From NCBI GenBank assembly GCA_001775095.1, contig MFCA01000013.1, positions 22,618-69,689 on the forward strand: a stretch of DNA of 47,072 bases. The letters are read 5' to 3'. The notes below the pieces were generated by a model. The model searched no databases. It worked only from the letters and a program-made list of their open reading frames with translations, and was not told the DNA's origin. The stretch's first letter is position 1; every line of letters starts with the position of its first letter. Below are positions 29,650 through 37,580 of the stretch, piece by piece. This DNA comes from Candidatus Curtissbacteria bacterium RIFOXYA1_FULL_41_14. Its GTDB lineage: Bacteria > Patescibacteriota > Microgenomatia > Curtissbacterales > GWA2-41-24. Made by a program: the position numbers and the translations under genes.

Positions 29650-30139
29650 AAATACTTCAGAGCTTGAGCATGATGTTGATCAAAGGATTGTAGAGCGTGT
29701 TTGTAATTTAACTCATCAGAGTATTTATGCTCACGCAAGGTTAATCAGGGAGATTGGTGGGACTCCAGGTTTAAGAGACGAATCGATTTTAAATTCAGCG
29801 ATTTCCGCACCTTTTGCAACCTTTTATAATGAGGATTTACATCCAACAATTTTTGATAAGGCTGGAGCTTTAATGCGTTCAATCTCACTTGACCATCCTT
29901 TCGTAGATGGGAACAAGCGAGTTAGTTTAACAATGACAGCTGCTTTTTTATTTGAACATGGTTTTGCTTTGAAAGATAGTTTAGGAGATGATGGTATTGT
30001 CGAATTTTGTTTGTCGATAGCAAGAGGTGAGAGAACAGTTGAGGAAATTGCCAATTGGCTTCGAAATAATACTGATAGAGCTTCAGCACGTTCGTTTAAA
30101 AAAATAATGGAGCAATTACATGACACCGCGAGTGCTTAA
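29639..30139 (+). CDS. doc: Doc/Fic-family toxin (death-on-curing)
   Basis: 166 aa Fic-fold protein. The Fic motif is SLDHPFVDGNKRVSLT at about residues 82-97, with Lys in place of the Gly of AMP-transferring Fic (HPFxxGNGR), as in Doc-type kinases that modify EF-Tu. An N-terminal IYAHARLIREIGGTPGLRDESILNSAISAPF block is typical of type II death-on-curing proteins. The last 20 bases overlap cysS, so toxin and synthetase translation are coupled. Confidence 0.92.
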   Translation: MVSENTSELEHDVDQRIVERVCNLTHQSIYAHARLIREIGGTPGLRDESILNSAISAPFATFYNEDLHPTIFDKAGALMRSISLDHPFVDGNKRVSLTMTAAFLFEHGFALKDSLGDDGIVEFCLSIARGERTVEEIANWLRNNTDRASARSFKKIMEQLHDTASA

Positions 30140-31526
30140 ACTTTATAATTTTCTTTCCAGGAAAGTTGAGGAGTTTAAGCCTATTAGGGAAACTGTTGGT
30201 CTTTATACCTGCGGACCTACGGTTTATGACTATGTTCATATCGGCAACTGGCGGACGTTTGTTTTTGAAGATATTTTAAAAAGAGCCTTGCTTTTCAATG
30301 GCTACAAAGTTAAGCATGTGATGAACATTACAGATATCGATGACAAGATAATTAAAGCGTCTAGGAATCAGCGTCTAGCGTTTAGGGAAATTGCTGACAA
30401 ATACGAAAAGGCTTTTTTTGACGACTTGGCAAAACTTAATATAATCAAAGCCGATATTTATCCGAGAGCGACGGAAAATATTAGTTCAATGATTCAAATC
30501 ATTGAACTGCTTATTAGTAAGGGCTTTGCTTACAAAACTGATGACGGGGTTTATTTTGCAATTGGGAAATTTAAAAATTACGGTGAACTTTCAAATTTAT
30601 CAAAAAGGAAGATCAAAACCGGAGCAAGAGTCGCTGTTGATCAGTATGATAAAGATCAGCCGGCCGACTTCGCGCTGTGGAAGTTCCCATCTGGTAACAC
30701 CCCTGGGGTGAACCAGGCTGAATCATTGCGCACCCCAGGGGTGAGTCAAGTTGATCCAAGTTGGGATGCGCCGTTTGGCAAAGGTAGGCCGGGTTGGCAT
30801 ATAGAGTGCAGCGCGATGGCTCAGAAATATTTAGGAGATATGCTCGACATACACACCGGCGGTGTTGATCTTTTATTTCCCCATCACGAAAACGAAATTG
30901 CCCAATCTGAGGCCGCAACAGATAAAAAGTTTGTCAATTTCTGGCTGGAAGGTGAGCATCTCTTAGTTGCAGGTGAGAAAATGGCAAAATCTCTTGGGAA
31001 CATTTATACACTCGAGGAGGTTATAAAAAGGGATTTTGATCCGATCTCGCTTCGCTATTTGTTTTTAACTGCTCACTATAGATCAAAATTGAATTTTACC
31101 TGGAAAAGCTTGGAAGCTGCCCAGAACACTTTAGAGAATTTGACAGAAGAGGTTTTAAATTGGGATGATCCTAAAATCGGTTGTGCAGAATTTGAAGGCA
31201 ATTTTGCCCAGGCAATAAATAACGATCTTGATATGCCAAAGGCAGTATCCGTTATGTGGGAGTTGGTTAAGAGCGATTATCCGACAAGTGCCAAACATCA
31301 GTCGATTCTGATGATGGATAAAGTGTTGGGACTAAGTCTTGATAAGATAAAACCGGAAAAGTTACCAGAAGGTGCACAAGAATTAATTCAAAAGCGAGAA
31401 GAGTCAAGAAGACAGGGGAAATTTGAAGAATCTGATGAATTGAGAATCAAACTCCAGAAGATGGGTGTTTACGTTGAGGATACGCCAGAAGGTCCGAGAT
31501 GGAAAGTAAAATCAAAGTCAAAGTGA
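30120..31526 (+). CDS. cysS: Cysteinyl-tRNA synthetase
   Basis: Class I synthetase. Zinc Cys31 is in CGPTVYDYVHIGNWRTF, with HIGN (40-43) for HIGH; GWHIECSAM and HHENEIAQSEA complete the zinc site; KMSKS appears as KMAKS. 468 aa. Between ALWKFPSG and PSWDAPFGKGRPGWH, where CysRS normally has a few residues, it has NTPGVNQAESLRTPGVSQVD encoded by a palindromic element (30698-30743). The segment KASRNQRLAFREI is encoded by AGCGTCTAG repeats but fits the family length. The start lies inside doc. Confidence 0.97.
   Translation: MTPRVLKLYNFLSRKVEEFKPIRETVGLYTCGPTVYDYVHIGNWRTFVFEDILKRALLFNGYKVKHVMNITDIDDKIIKASRNQRLAFREIADKYEKAFFDDLAKLNIIKADIYPRATENISSMIQIIELLISKGFAYKTDDGVYFAIGKFKNYGELSNLSKRKIKTGARVAVDQYDKDQPADFALWKFPSGNTPGVNQAESLRTPGVSQVDPSWDAPFGKGRPGWHIECSAMAQKYLGDMLDIHTGGVDLLFPHHENEIAQSEAATDKKFVNFWLEGEHLLVAGEKMAKSLGNIYTLEEVIKRDFDPISLRYLFLTAHYRSKLNFTWKSLEAAQNTLENLTEEVLNWDDPKIGCAEFEGNFAQAINNDLDMPKAVSVMWELVKSDYPTSAKHQSILMMDKVLGLSLDKIKPEKLPEGAQELIQKREESRRQGKFEESDELRIKLQKMGVYVEDTPEGPRWKVKSKSK
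30698..30743. repeat. TPGV palindromic element, copy D (inside cysS)
   Basis: Perfect 13-bp arms CACCCCTGGGGTG (30698-30710) and CACCCCAGGGGTG (30731-30743) with a 20-nt loop. Both arms read TPGV. The arms are identical to those of the thyX copy, while the loop differs. Confidence 0.92.
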
Positions 31527-31542
31527 AAGTGAAAACCTTGTT

Positions 31543-31620
31543 ATTCTTCGAACGAAGTGAGAAGTTTGATAGTTCTTGCTACGGAGAGTATCAGACGGTA
31601 CTCTCCTACGCTCGAACGAT
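31543..31620. repeat. TTCGAACGAAG-family hairpin with nested palindrome
   Basis: Arms ATTCTTCGAACGAAGTGAG (31543-31561) and, in two pieces, TTCTTGCT and ACGCTCGAACGAT. A 24-nt near-perfect palindrome (GGAGAGTATC...GGTACTCTCC, 31583-31606) splits the second arm at the same place as in the hairpin at 7906-7983. Confidence 0.87.
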
Positions 31621-31658
31621 ATAGGTTTTCAACAAGCTCAGGGGGTTATAATAAATAC

Positions 31659-32330
31659 GTGATTCAGGTAATTAAAGTCAAGGACAGGCTTTTGGGTAAT
31701 TTTAGGGCAAATAGCCTTCTTCGGATTTTCGTTGACTCTTCCACACTTTTGGCACTTTCCGGCGGCACTTCACCAAATTACAATCAGATGATTGTAATTC
31801 CCCGCAACATTTTGCCCGGTACTGCCTGTATGGTCGACGAACGCTATGGACCATCTGATCATACGGATAGCAATGAGATGGTGCTCACGCAATCAGGTTT
31901 GATTGATTTCTTTAAATCCAAAAACGTGAATTTTGTTAAAATTTTATCGCAGCTCCCGTTTGAGGAAACTGCTTTCGATTATGACAGAAGGCTAAGAGAG
32001 CTTTTTGTCAAATATGAGAAAAAAGTAGCGGTGGTGGGTATCGGAAATGACCTGCACACGGCGGGAATCTTTGCCAATAGTTTGGCAATTACTTCGCCTA
32101 AGTTTGTTGTTTCCCAAGTTGTTAACAATGAATTCCCTAAGCGAATTACGATGACACTTAAAACTTTAAAGCGTTTTAACGCTTTTATAATACTGACCTT
32201 TGGCCAGGAGAAAAAAGAGGCTTTGGTCAGGTTACTGGCAGATAAGGATGGGGATATAAATAAATATCCAGCGCTTTTTTTCAATAAGACTGCGATTAAG
32301 TCTTTTTTAATAACGGATGTTGATCTTTAG
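31659..32330 (+). CDS. pgl: 6-phosphogluconolactonase family protein
   Basis: Hydrolyses 6-phosphogluconolactone in the oxidative pentose phosphate route. Family blocks: LLALSGGTSPNYNQM, ACMVDERYGPSDHTDSNE and VAVVGIGNDLHTAGIFANS (for GIGxDGHTASLFP). 223 aa from GTG 31659; an upstream frame extension is repeat sequence. TATAAT at 31647-31652 puts the transcript start on the GTG itself, so it is probably leaderless. The neighbours gnd and zwf confirm the pathway; a glucosamine-6-phosphate deaminase is less likely. Confidence 0.88.
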   Translation: MIQVIKVKDRLLGNFRANSLLRIFVDSSTLLALSGGTSPNYNQMIVIPRNILPGTACMVDERYGPSDHTDSNEMVLTQSGLIDFFKSKNVNFVKILSQLPFEETAFDYDRRLRELFVKYEKKVAVVGIGNDLHTAGIFANSLAITSPKFVVSQVVNNEFPKRITMTLKTLKRFNAFIILTFGQEKKEALVRLLADKDGDINKYPALFFNKTAIKSFLITDVDL

Positions 32331-32406
32331 AAATTCTAAATCCGAAGCACGAAATACGAAATTGTTTCGGATTTCGAATTTTGACATTCGAATTTAAGAT
32401 AAAGAT

Positions 32407-33432
32407 ATGAAGCTTGGTTTTGTAGGCCTCGGAAAAATGGGTTCTAGGATGGTGGTTAAGCTACTGTCTGAGGGACACGAGGTCGTAGTTTGGAATCGCT
32501 CCAAAGAGCGAATTTCAAATTTCCAATTGTTGTTAAAAAACAATTTTTCTTCGAAAAAGCAAATTTCCAATTTCAAATATAAAAATAATCTCAAAGCAGC
32601 TAAAAATCTTCAAGATCTCACCGGAAATCTAGATTCACCCCGAGTTGTCTGGTTGATGGTGCCGGCCCGTTCGACAGGTTCGACAAGCTCACTGCAAGCA
32701 AGCTCAGTGTCGGTGACTGGAGACGCGACGCAGGAAATTCTTGATCAGGTTGAGAAATTTATCGGCAAGGATGACATAGTTATCGATGGCGGCAACGCGC
32801 ATTTTGGGGATACCCAGAGACGATATGAGTATTTTAAGAAAAAAGGAATTCATTTTTTGGGAATTGGAGTTTCGGGCGGAATAATTGCAGCGGAGGAAGG
32901 ATACCCTATGATGGCGGGCGGTGCGAAAAAAGGTTATCAATACATCAGACCAATTCTGGATTCTCTGGCAAAATCGAACGGTTCTCATCAATATTTCGGT
33001 GAAGGGGGAGCCGGGCATTTTGTCAAAATGGTCCACAACGGAATTGAATACGGAATTATGCAGTCGATTGGTGAAGGCTTCGGTGTTCTTGAAAAGTCTC
33101 CATATAATCTGGATTTAGTTAAAGTGGCAAAACTTTATCAAAAGGGCACACTGGTATCCGGGTTTATGATGGAGCGGACTATTGAAGCTTTAGCAAAAGA
33201 TCCAAAACTCTCAAAACTGACTGGTTTCATTGAAGATTCTGGCGAGGGCCGCTGGACGATTGATCAGGCAAAAAAAGAAAAAGTACCAGTTGAGATTATC
33301 GAAGAGTCATTAGACTTTAGAGTTAAGAGTAGAAAAGATCCAAAAATTGCTGCAAGTTTTGCAGCCCGAATGGTGGCGGCACTTAGAAATGTCTTCGGGG
33401 GACACGAGGTGAAAAGTAAGACTAAAGACTAA
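32407..33432 (+). CDS. gnd: 6-phosphogluconate dehydrogenase (short, GndA/YqeC-like)
   Basis: Oxidative decarboxylation of 6-phosphogluconate. NAD(P)-binding GFVGLGKMGSRMV, then DIVIDGGNAHFGDTQRR, FLGIGVSGGIIAAEEGYPMMAGG, GHFVKMVHNGIEYGIMQSIGEGF and GRWTIDQAKKEKVP. At 341 aa it is the short form lacking most of the C-terminal domain. Two in-frame repeat-derived segments appear in the N-terminal domain: residues about 38-68 (NFQLLLKNNFSSKKQISNFKYKNN) from AATTTCCAATTTCAAAT text, and about 88-105 (RSTGSTSSLQASSVSVTGD) from a TTCGACAAGCTCA element. Confidence 0.95.
   Translation: MKLGFVGLGKMGSRMVVKLLSEGHEVVVWNRSKERISNFQLLLKNNFSSKKQISNFKYKNNLKAAKNLQDLTGNLDSPRVVWLMVPARSTGSTSSLQASSVSVTGDATQEILDQVEKFIGKDDIVIDGGNAHFGDTQRRYEYFKKKGIHFLGIGVSGGIIAAEEGYPMMAGGAKKGYQYIRPILDSLAKSNGSHQYFGEGGAGHFVKMVHNGIEYGIMQSIGEGFGVLEKSPYNLDLVKVAKLYQKGTLVSGFMMERTIEALAKDPKLSKLTGFIEDSGEGRWTIDQAKKEKVPVEIIEESLDFRVKSRKDPKIAASFAARMVAALRNVFGGHEVKSKTKD
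32667..32720. repeat. TTCGACAAGCTCA-type insert inside gnd
   Basis: CCCGTTCGACAGG, TTCGACAAGCTCACTG and AAGCTCAGTGTCGGTGAC follow one another; CGACA (32682-32686) and TGTCG (32708-32712) can pair. The normal protein goes from VWLMVPA directly to the next helix, so about 18 residues are extra. TTCGACAAGCTC-like words recur in the repeats at 13426-13440. Confidence 0.72.
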
Positions 33433-33433
33433 A

Positions 33434-33694
33434 ATTTTCTAATTGGCTCCAATTACAAATAAAATCCTAAACTCTAAATTCTAAACTCTAAACAATTTCA
33501 AAATTCAAATATTCAAATGATCAAGAAATGATAGTCTATTGGAAACCTTATCCTTCGAACAAAGTGAGAAGTTTGAGTTCTCGCCCTGAGTTTCGACGAA
33601 GGGCTCGAACAATATAGTTATCCTCCTGTTTTGAATTTTGTATTTTACCTTATCTGAATTTGTTTAGGATTTAGGATTTAGAAATTAGAAATTT
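33434..33694. repeat. About 230-260-bp dispersed unit, copy 2 (inverse orientation)
   Basis: Reverse-complement counterpart of 7833-8060: CTCTAAACAATTTCAAAATT, ATGATAGTCT, a hairpin at 33550-33614, TAGTTATCCTCC, then TTTTGAATTTTGTATTTT and GGATTTAGAAATTAG. In this copy the hairpin arm is split by CCCTGAGTTTCGACGAAGGG (33584-33603) instead of the GTACC palindrome. It fills the gap between the convergent gnd and zwf. Confidence 0.8.
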
Positions 33695-33701
33695 GGTGGG
33701 C

Positions 33702-35162
33702 TTAAATTTTGCAAATTGTCAATAGCGGGGCGAGCCAGATACGGCCGTCTTTTTTAATTAAATCCTCCGCTTCCTTTGGTCCCCAGGAGCCAGGCTCGTA
33801 AATTGCCAATTTTGGCCTGCCGTTTGCCCAGACTTTTTCTACCGGATCGATAATCTTCCAGGAAGCTTCGACTTCTTGTTGCGAAATAAATAAACTTTGA
33901 TCGCCTAAAATTACATCCAGAAGTAGTCTCTCGTAGGCCTCTGGTTGGGGAGTATCAAAAGAAGTCTTGTAACAAAACTCCATGTCGACCGGCTCCAAAG
34001 CTGTAGTTAAACCTGGTTTTTTGGCAACAAGCCTGATGCCGATTCCTTCATTAGGCTGAATTTGAAGAGTAATATGGTTGGGCATTGGTTTTTGCCAAAA
34101 GTTTGCCAAAAGTTTATGGCTTTTCTCTTTAAACTGAATAATGATTGAGGTAACCTTGCCCATGAGTTTTTTGCCGGTGCGAAGATAAATAGGGATACCC
34201 TGCCACCTTGTGTTATTGACAAAAAGTTTGATAAGAGCGTAGGTTTCGGTTTTTGAACCTGCAGAGACATTTTCCTCTTGGGTATAGCCTTTATACTGAC
34301 CCCGTACAGTGGAGTTGATAATTTCCCCAACGCTTGGGATTTTGATGTTTTTTAAAACTTCCAGCTTTTTTTCCCTTATCCCGTTTACATCAAACGTTTC
34401 GGGCTCTTCCATCGTGGTTAAGGTTAACAGTTGAAGCAGGTGATTTTGAGTGATATCCCGCAGAGCTCCGGTTTTATCGTAGAACTGGCCGCGTTTCTCA
34501 ACTCCAATGCCCTCCGCAGTGGTAATTTGGATATGGTCGATATATCGGTTATTCCAAATTGGTTCAAAAAGATCATTCCCAAACCGGAGAACAAAAATAT
34601 TCTGGACGGTTTCTTTACCAAGATAATGATCAATTCTGTAAATTTGTTCTTCCGCGAAATAGGCGGAAAGGGTTTTTTCCAAAATTTGAGCGGTTTTTAA
34701 ATCTTTTCCGAAAGGTTTTTCAACGATTATTCGGGGTCTTGTATTGTGCAGGCGGCAGCCAAGGTGCAATTTGTTTTTGCCCAAATTCTGAACCGCATCT
34801 TTAACAATCTGCGGCGAAATAGAAAGGTAATAGATTCTTAAAATACAAGTTTGCGCCTCTTTCTCAAAACTATCAAGCTTTTTCGTAATTTCCGCTAAGT
34901 TTATGCCTTCCCCAAAGTCGGCAGGCACGTAAGAGATAACCTTGGCAAAACTTTGCCATTTTACTTCGTCTTTGAGACCAAGCATGTCTTTAACCTTTTT
35001 TCTGAATGAATTATCTGAATGAGGAGTTCTGGCTGTGGCGATAATTCGGAAAGTTGAGGGAAGAAGATTATTTTTGAAAAGCGCAAAAAGCGCCGGGAAG
35101 ATTCTTTTTCTGGCTAAATTACCGGTTGCACCGACAATAACAATAGCAGTTGGCTGTGTCAC
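33702..35162 (-). CDS. zwf: Glucose-6-phosphate 1-dehydrogenase
   Basis: 486 aa. First step of the oxidative pentose phosphate route. VIVGATGNLARKRIFPALF is the coenzyme site (usual GASGDLAKRK); the active-site block is YRIDHYLGKETVQNIFVLRFGNDLFEPIWN, followed by HIQITTAEGIGVEKRGQFYDKTGALRDITQNHLLQLL. Full length. GTG start at 35162. It converges on gnd across the repeat unit; pgl, gnd and zwf together form the complete oxidative branch. Confidence 0.97.
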   Translation of the reverse strand: MTQPTAIVIVGATGNLARKRIFPALFALFKNNLLPSTFRIIATARTPHSDNSFRKKVKDMLGLKDEVKWQSFAKVISYVPADFGEGINLAEITKKLDSFEKEAQTCILRIYYLSISPQIVKDAVQNLGKNKLHLGCRLHNTRPRIIVEKPFGKDLKTAQILEKTLSAYFAEEQIYRIDHYLGKETVQNIFVLRFGNDLFEPIWNNRYIDHIQITTAEGIGVEKRGQFYDKTGALRDITQNHLLQLLTLTTMEEPETFDVNGIREKKLEVLKNIKIPSVGEIINSTVRGQYKGYTQEENVSAGSKTETYALIKLFVNNTRWQGIPIYLRTGKKLMGKVTSIIIQFKEKSHKLLANFWQKPMPNHITLQIQPNEGIGIRLVAKKPGLTTALEPVDMEFCYKTSFDTPQPEAYERLLLDVILGDQSLFISQQEVEASWKIIDPVEKVWANGRPKLAIYEPGSWGPKEAEDLIKKDGRIWLAPLLTICKI

Positions 35163-35176
35163 TTTCCTATTTTACA

Positions 35177-35695
35177 CTAAAACCTGACAGCCAAGCTTTC
35201 TAATAATTGTTCACCAGAGTCGGAGAGGCTTAGGATTTGCACAGTGCCGGTTTTATCCTGAGGTTTGGCAAAAGACATATTTATCTCGAAGCTGCAAGAC
35301 TGAGAACTGGTGCAGGTATCTGTTACACTTTGGCCTAAAATTTGGCCTTGTTCGTCCTTGACTCTGGCGGCGATGACACCTGAGGTTAAATTAGTATAGC
35401 CTGTGATTTTGACAGGTGATGAGATAAGAGTTAGAGGGTTGGGATTTGTAATAAATATTCTGATAGTATCAGTGCTAATTCCAGATTCTGGTTGGATATC
35501 TGGGATACTGGTCTGACCAAGGGTGTCCGGGCTTGGTGAGGCGGTTGGGAAACCCTCTATGGGGCTTGGTTGGGGGGAAGGTTCTGCAGCTTCTTGGGCC
35601 TGTCTTTTTACAATCTTGGAAATAGTAAATGCGCTAACCCCAATAAAGATTATTAAAACAACTGCTCCAACCAATAAACTTAAATTAACCTTCAT
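35177..35695 (-). CDS. Membrane-anchored protein with Gmad2-like domain
   Basis: 172 aa. N-terminal TM (LSLLVGAVVLIIFIGVSAFTI), a Pro/Ser-rich spacer (EPSPQPSPIEGFPTASPSP) and a beta domain IRIFITNPNPLTLISSPVKITGYT...ARVKDEQGQILGQSVT resembling the Gmad2 immunoglobulin-like domain. It faces outward. It lies just upstream of zwf on the same strand with a 14-base gap, so it may share a transcript, without evident functional link. Confidence 0.8.
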   Translation of the reverse strand: MKVNLSLLVGAVVLIIFIGVSAFTISKIVKRQAQEAAEPSPQPSPIEGFPTASPSPDTLGQTSIPDIQPESGISTDTIRIFITNPNPLTLISSPVKITGYTNLTSGVIAARVKDEQGQILGQSVTDTCTSSQSCSFEINMSFAKPQDKTGTVQILSLSDSGEQLLESLAVRF

Positions 35696-35796
35696 TTTAA
35701 ATAGTTTTTAGTGGGCAGTCTTAAGTGGTGTTTGAAATTATACCACCAGATGCAAGAAATGCAAGAAATGGTATAGAATTAAAAGAAACTCAAAAC

Positions 35797-36891
35797 ATGC
35801 CCAAGACGAAGATTAACGATCCAAGTATTTATCAAAAAATCCCTAAAATCTTAAGGTCGAAAAAAGTACTACTCGCACTTGCAATTGTTATAATATTTGC
35901 TTTCATCGGAACGCGAGGCGGTGCGGATATGGGCAAAATCAAAACCGCTCAAGTCGAACAAAAAAACATCGCATCAGAAATTGTCACGGCAGGGAAAATA
36001 AGCTCACAAAGCGAATCTACAATCCATCCTGCAGTTAATGGCAAAGTTGTCTGGGTACCAGTCAAAGAGGGGGATTTTGTCAAAAAGGGCCAAGCTATTG
36101 CTTCTTTAGATAAGGAAAAATATGAAATTGCCCTAAGACAAACGGAGCAAGATGTAGTAGCTCTCGATGCGGAACTTGAGAAACTTTATGACGGGCGCAG
36201 AAATAAAACTAGTATTGAAAGCTATGACGAAAAAATCGAAAGAACCGCACTGGAAGCTGCGAAAAACAAAGCATATGATGAATGGCTTGAAGCTAAAAGG
36301 AATTTAAAAGATACAGTGATTACCTCACCATTTGCCGGAACCGTAATCGAAGTCAATGTTCATCCCGGCGAAGAAATTTTTTACACCACGGCAATTGCTA
36401 AAATAGCCGATATTGAAAATCTTAATTTCACAGCCGAACTTGACGATACCGATGTTGGCCAGATTAAAGAAGGGCAGAAAACTATTGTAACTTTGGATGC
36501 TTTCCCCGATGAAGAAATTCTCTCGCAAGTTGAATCTGTTAGTTTTGTAAGTAATGTTACTTCATCAGGCTCAGATGTTTTTGAGGTTAAATTTAATCTT
36601 GAACAGGAGGAAGATTACCGGATCGGAATGAACGGCGAATCAAGAATAATTATTCAAGAAAAAGAAGACGTGCTGGCAGTATCTGTCGAAGCGATATTTG
36701 ACGAAAATTTTGTCCATGTCAAGACAAACGGTGAATTTGTAAAAAGGGAAGTTGAAAAAGGAATTGAATCTGATTCGGAGGTAGAAATAGTTTCCGGCCT
36801 ATCAAAAGATGAAACTGTTGTGATAGCAGGTTTAGAAGAGATTGGCAAAAAAACTCATTTTTTTAAAATCCTCTCAATTTTTGTTAAGTGA
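35797..36891 (+). CDS. Periplasmic-adaptor-type (HlyD/MacA-like) protein
   Basis: 364 aa from ATG 35797. A TM at about 23-38 anchors it. The biotinyl-lipoyl-like halves are VNGKVVWVPVKEGDFVKKGQAIASLD and VITSPFAGTVIEVNVHPGEEI, with a short helical hairpin between, then beta-barrel and membrane-proximal domains (FTAELDDTDVGQIKEGQKTIVTLDAFPDE). Works with the following ABC pair (start codons overlap stops). A Patescibacterium probably has no outer membrane, so it would pass substrate to the outside directly. Confidence 0.92.
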   Translation: MPKTKINDPSIYQKIPKILRSKKVLLALAIVIIFAFIGTRGGADMGKIKTAQVEQKNIASEIVTAGKISSQSESTIHPAVNGKVVWVPVKEGDFVKKGQAIASLDKEKYEIALRQTEQDVVALDAELEKLYDGRRNKTSIESYDEKIERTALEAAKNKAYDEWLEAKRNLKDTVITSPFAGTVIEVNVHPGEEIFYTTAIAKIADIENLNFTAELDDTDVGQIKEGQKTIVTLDAFPDEEILSQVESVSFVSNVTSSGSDVFEVKFNLEQEEDYRIGMNGESRIIIQEKEDVLAVSVEAIFDENFVHVKTNGEFVKREVEKGIESDSEVEIVSGLSKDETVVIAGLEEIGKKTHFFKILSIFVK

Positions 36892-37580
36892 AACCCATAA
36901 TTCAGGCAAAAAATGTAGTTAAAATTTATGGCGAAGAACCTTCTGAAACAGTTGCACTTTCCGGTGTTTCGCTGGAAATTGGTAAGGGTGAATTTAGTGC
37001 CATTGTCGGTCCATCCGGTTGCGGTAAATCAACCCTGATGCACCTTTTAGGGCTTCTTGATAAACCTACCTCAGGAGGAATTTTAATTGATGGGCAAAAG
37101 GCTGAAAATCTTGATGAGGACGAGCAGGCTAAATTGCGAAACCAAAAAATTGGCTTTGTTTTTCAAAGCTTTAATCTTCTGGACCGAACTTCGTCTTTGA
37201 ATAATGTCATGTTACCTCTTCAATATAACAATCAAATTTCGGCGTCGGAAAGAAAAAAAATTGCCCAGGAAAGATTAGCGGATGTTGGGCTTCCCGACAG
37301 AATGGGGAACTATCCTTCTCAATTATCCGGTGGTGAGCAACAAAGAGTGGCTATTGCCCGGGCGCTGGTCTGTGATCCGGCAGTTATTCTTGCCGACGAG
37401 CCAACAGGCAACCTGGATTCAAAATCAGGGACGGCAATAATGTCACTTCTTGAGTCACTTCATAAAAAGGGTAAAACAGTAATCATCGTGACCCATGATA
37501 GGCTTCTTGCCAAAATGACCAATAGGATAATTTCAATGAGAGACGGCAAAATAATTTCCGACAAAAAGGTAAAACGATGA
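36888..37580 (+). CDS. ABC transporter ATP-binding protein (MacB/LolD family)
   Basis: 230 aa. Walker [11 protein letters not shown]-loop [13 protein letters not shown], signature [15 protein letters not shown], Walker [15 protein letters not shown] and H-loop IIVTHD. GTG start overlaps the adaptor stop by four bases. It is the energising subunit for the FtsX-like permease next to it. Confidence 0.96.
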   Translation: MKPIIQAKNVVKIYGEEPSETVALSGVSLEIGKGEFSAIVGPSGCGKSTLMHLLGLLDKPTSGGILIDGQKAENLDEDEQAKLRNQKIGFVFQSFNLLDRTSSLNNVMLPLQYNNQISASERKKIAQERLADVGLPDRMGNYPSQLSGGEQQRVAIARALVCDPAVILADEPTGNLDSKSGTAIMSLLESLHKKGKTVIIVTHDRLLAKMTNRIISMRDGKIISDKKVKR

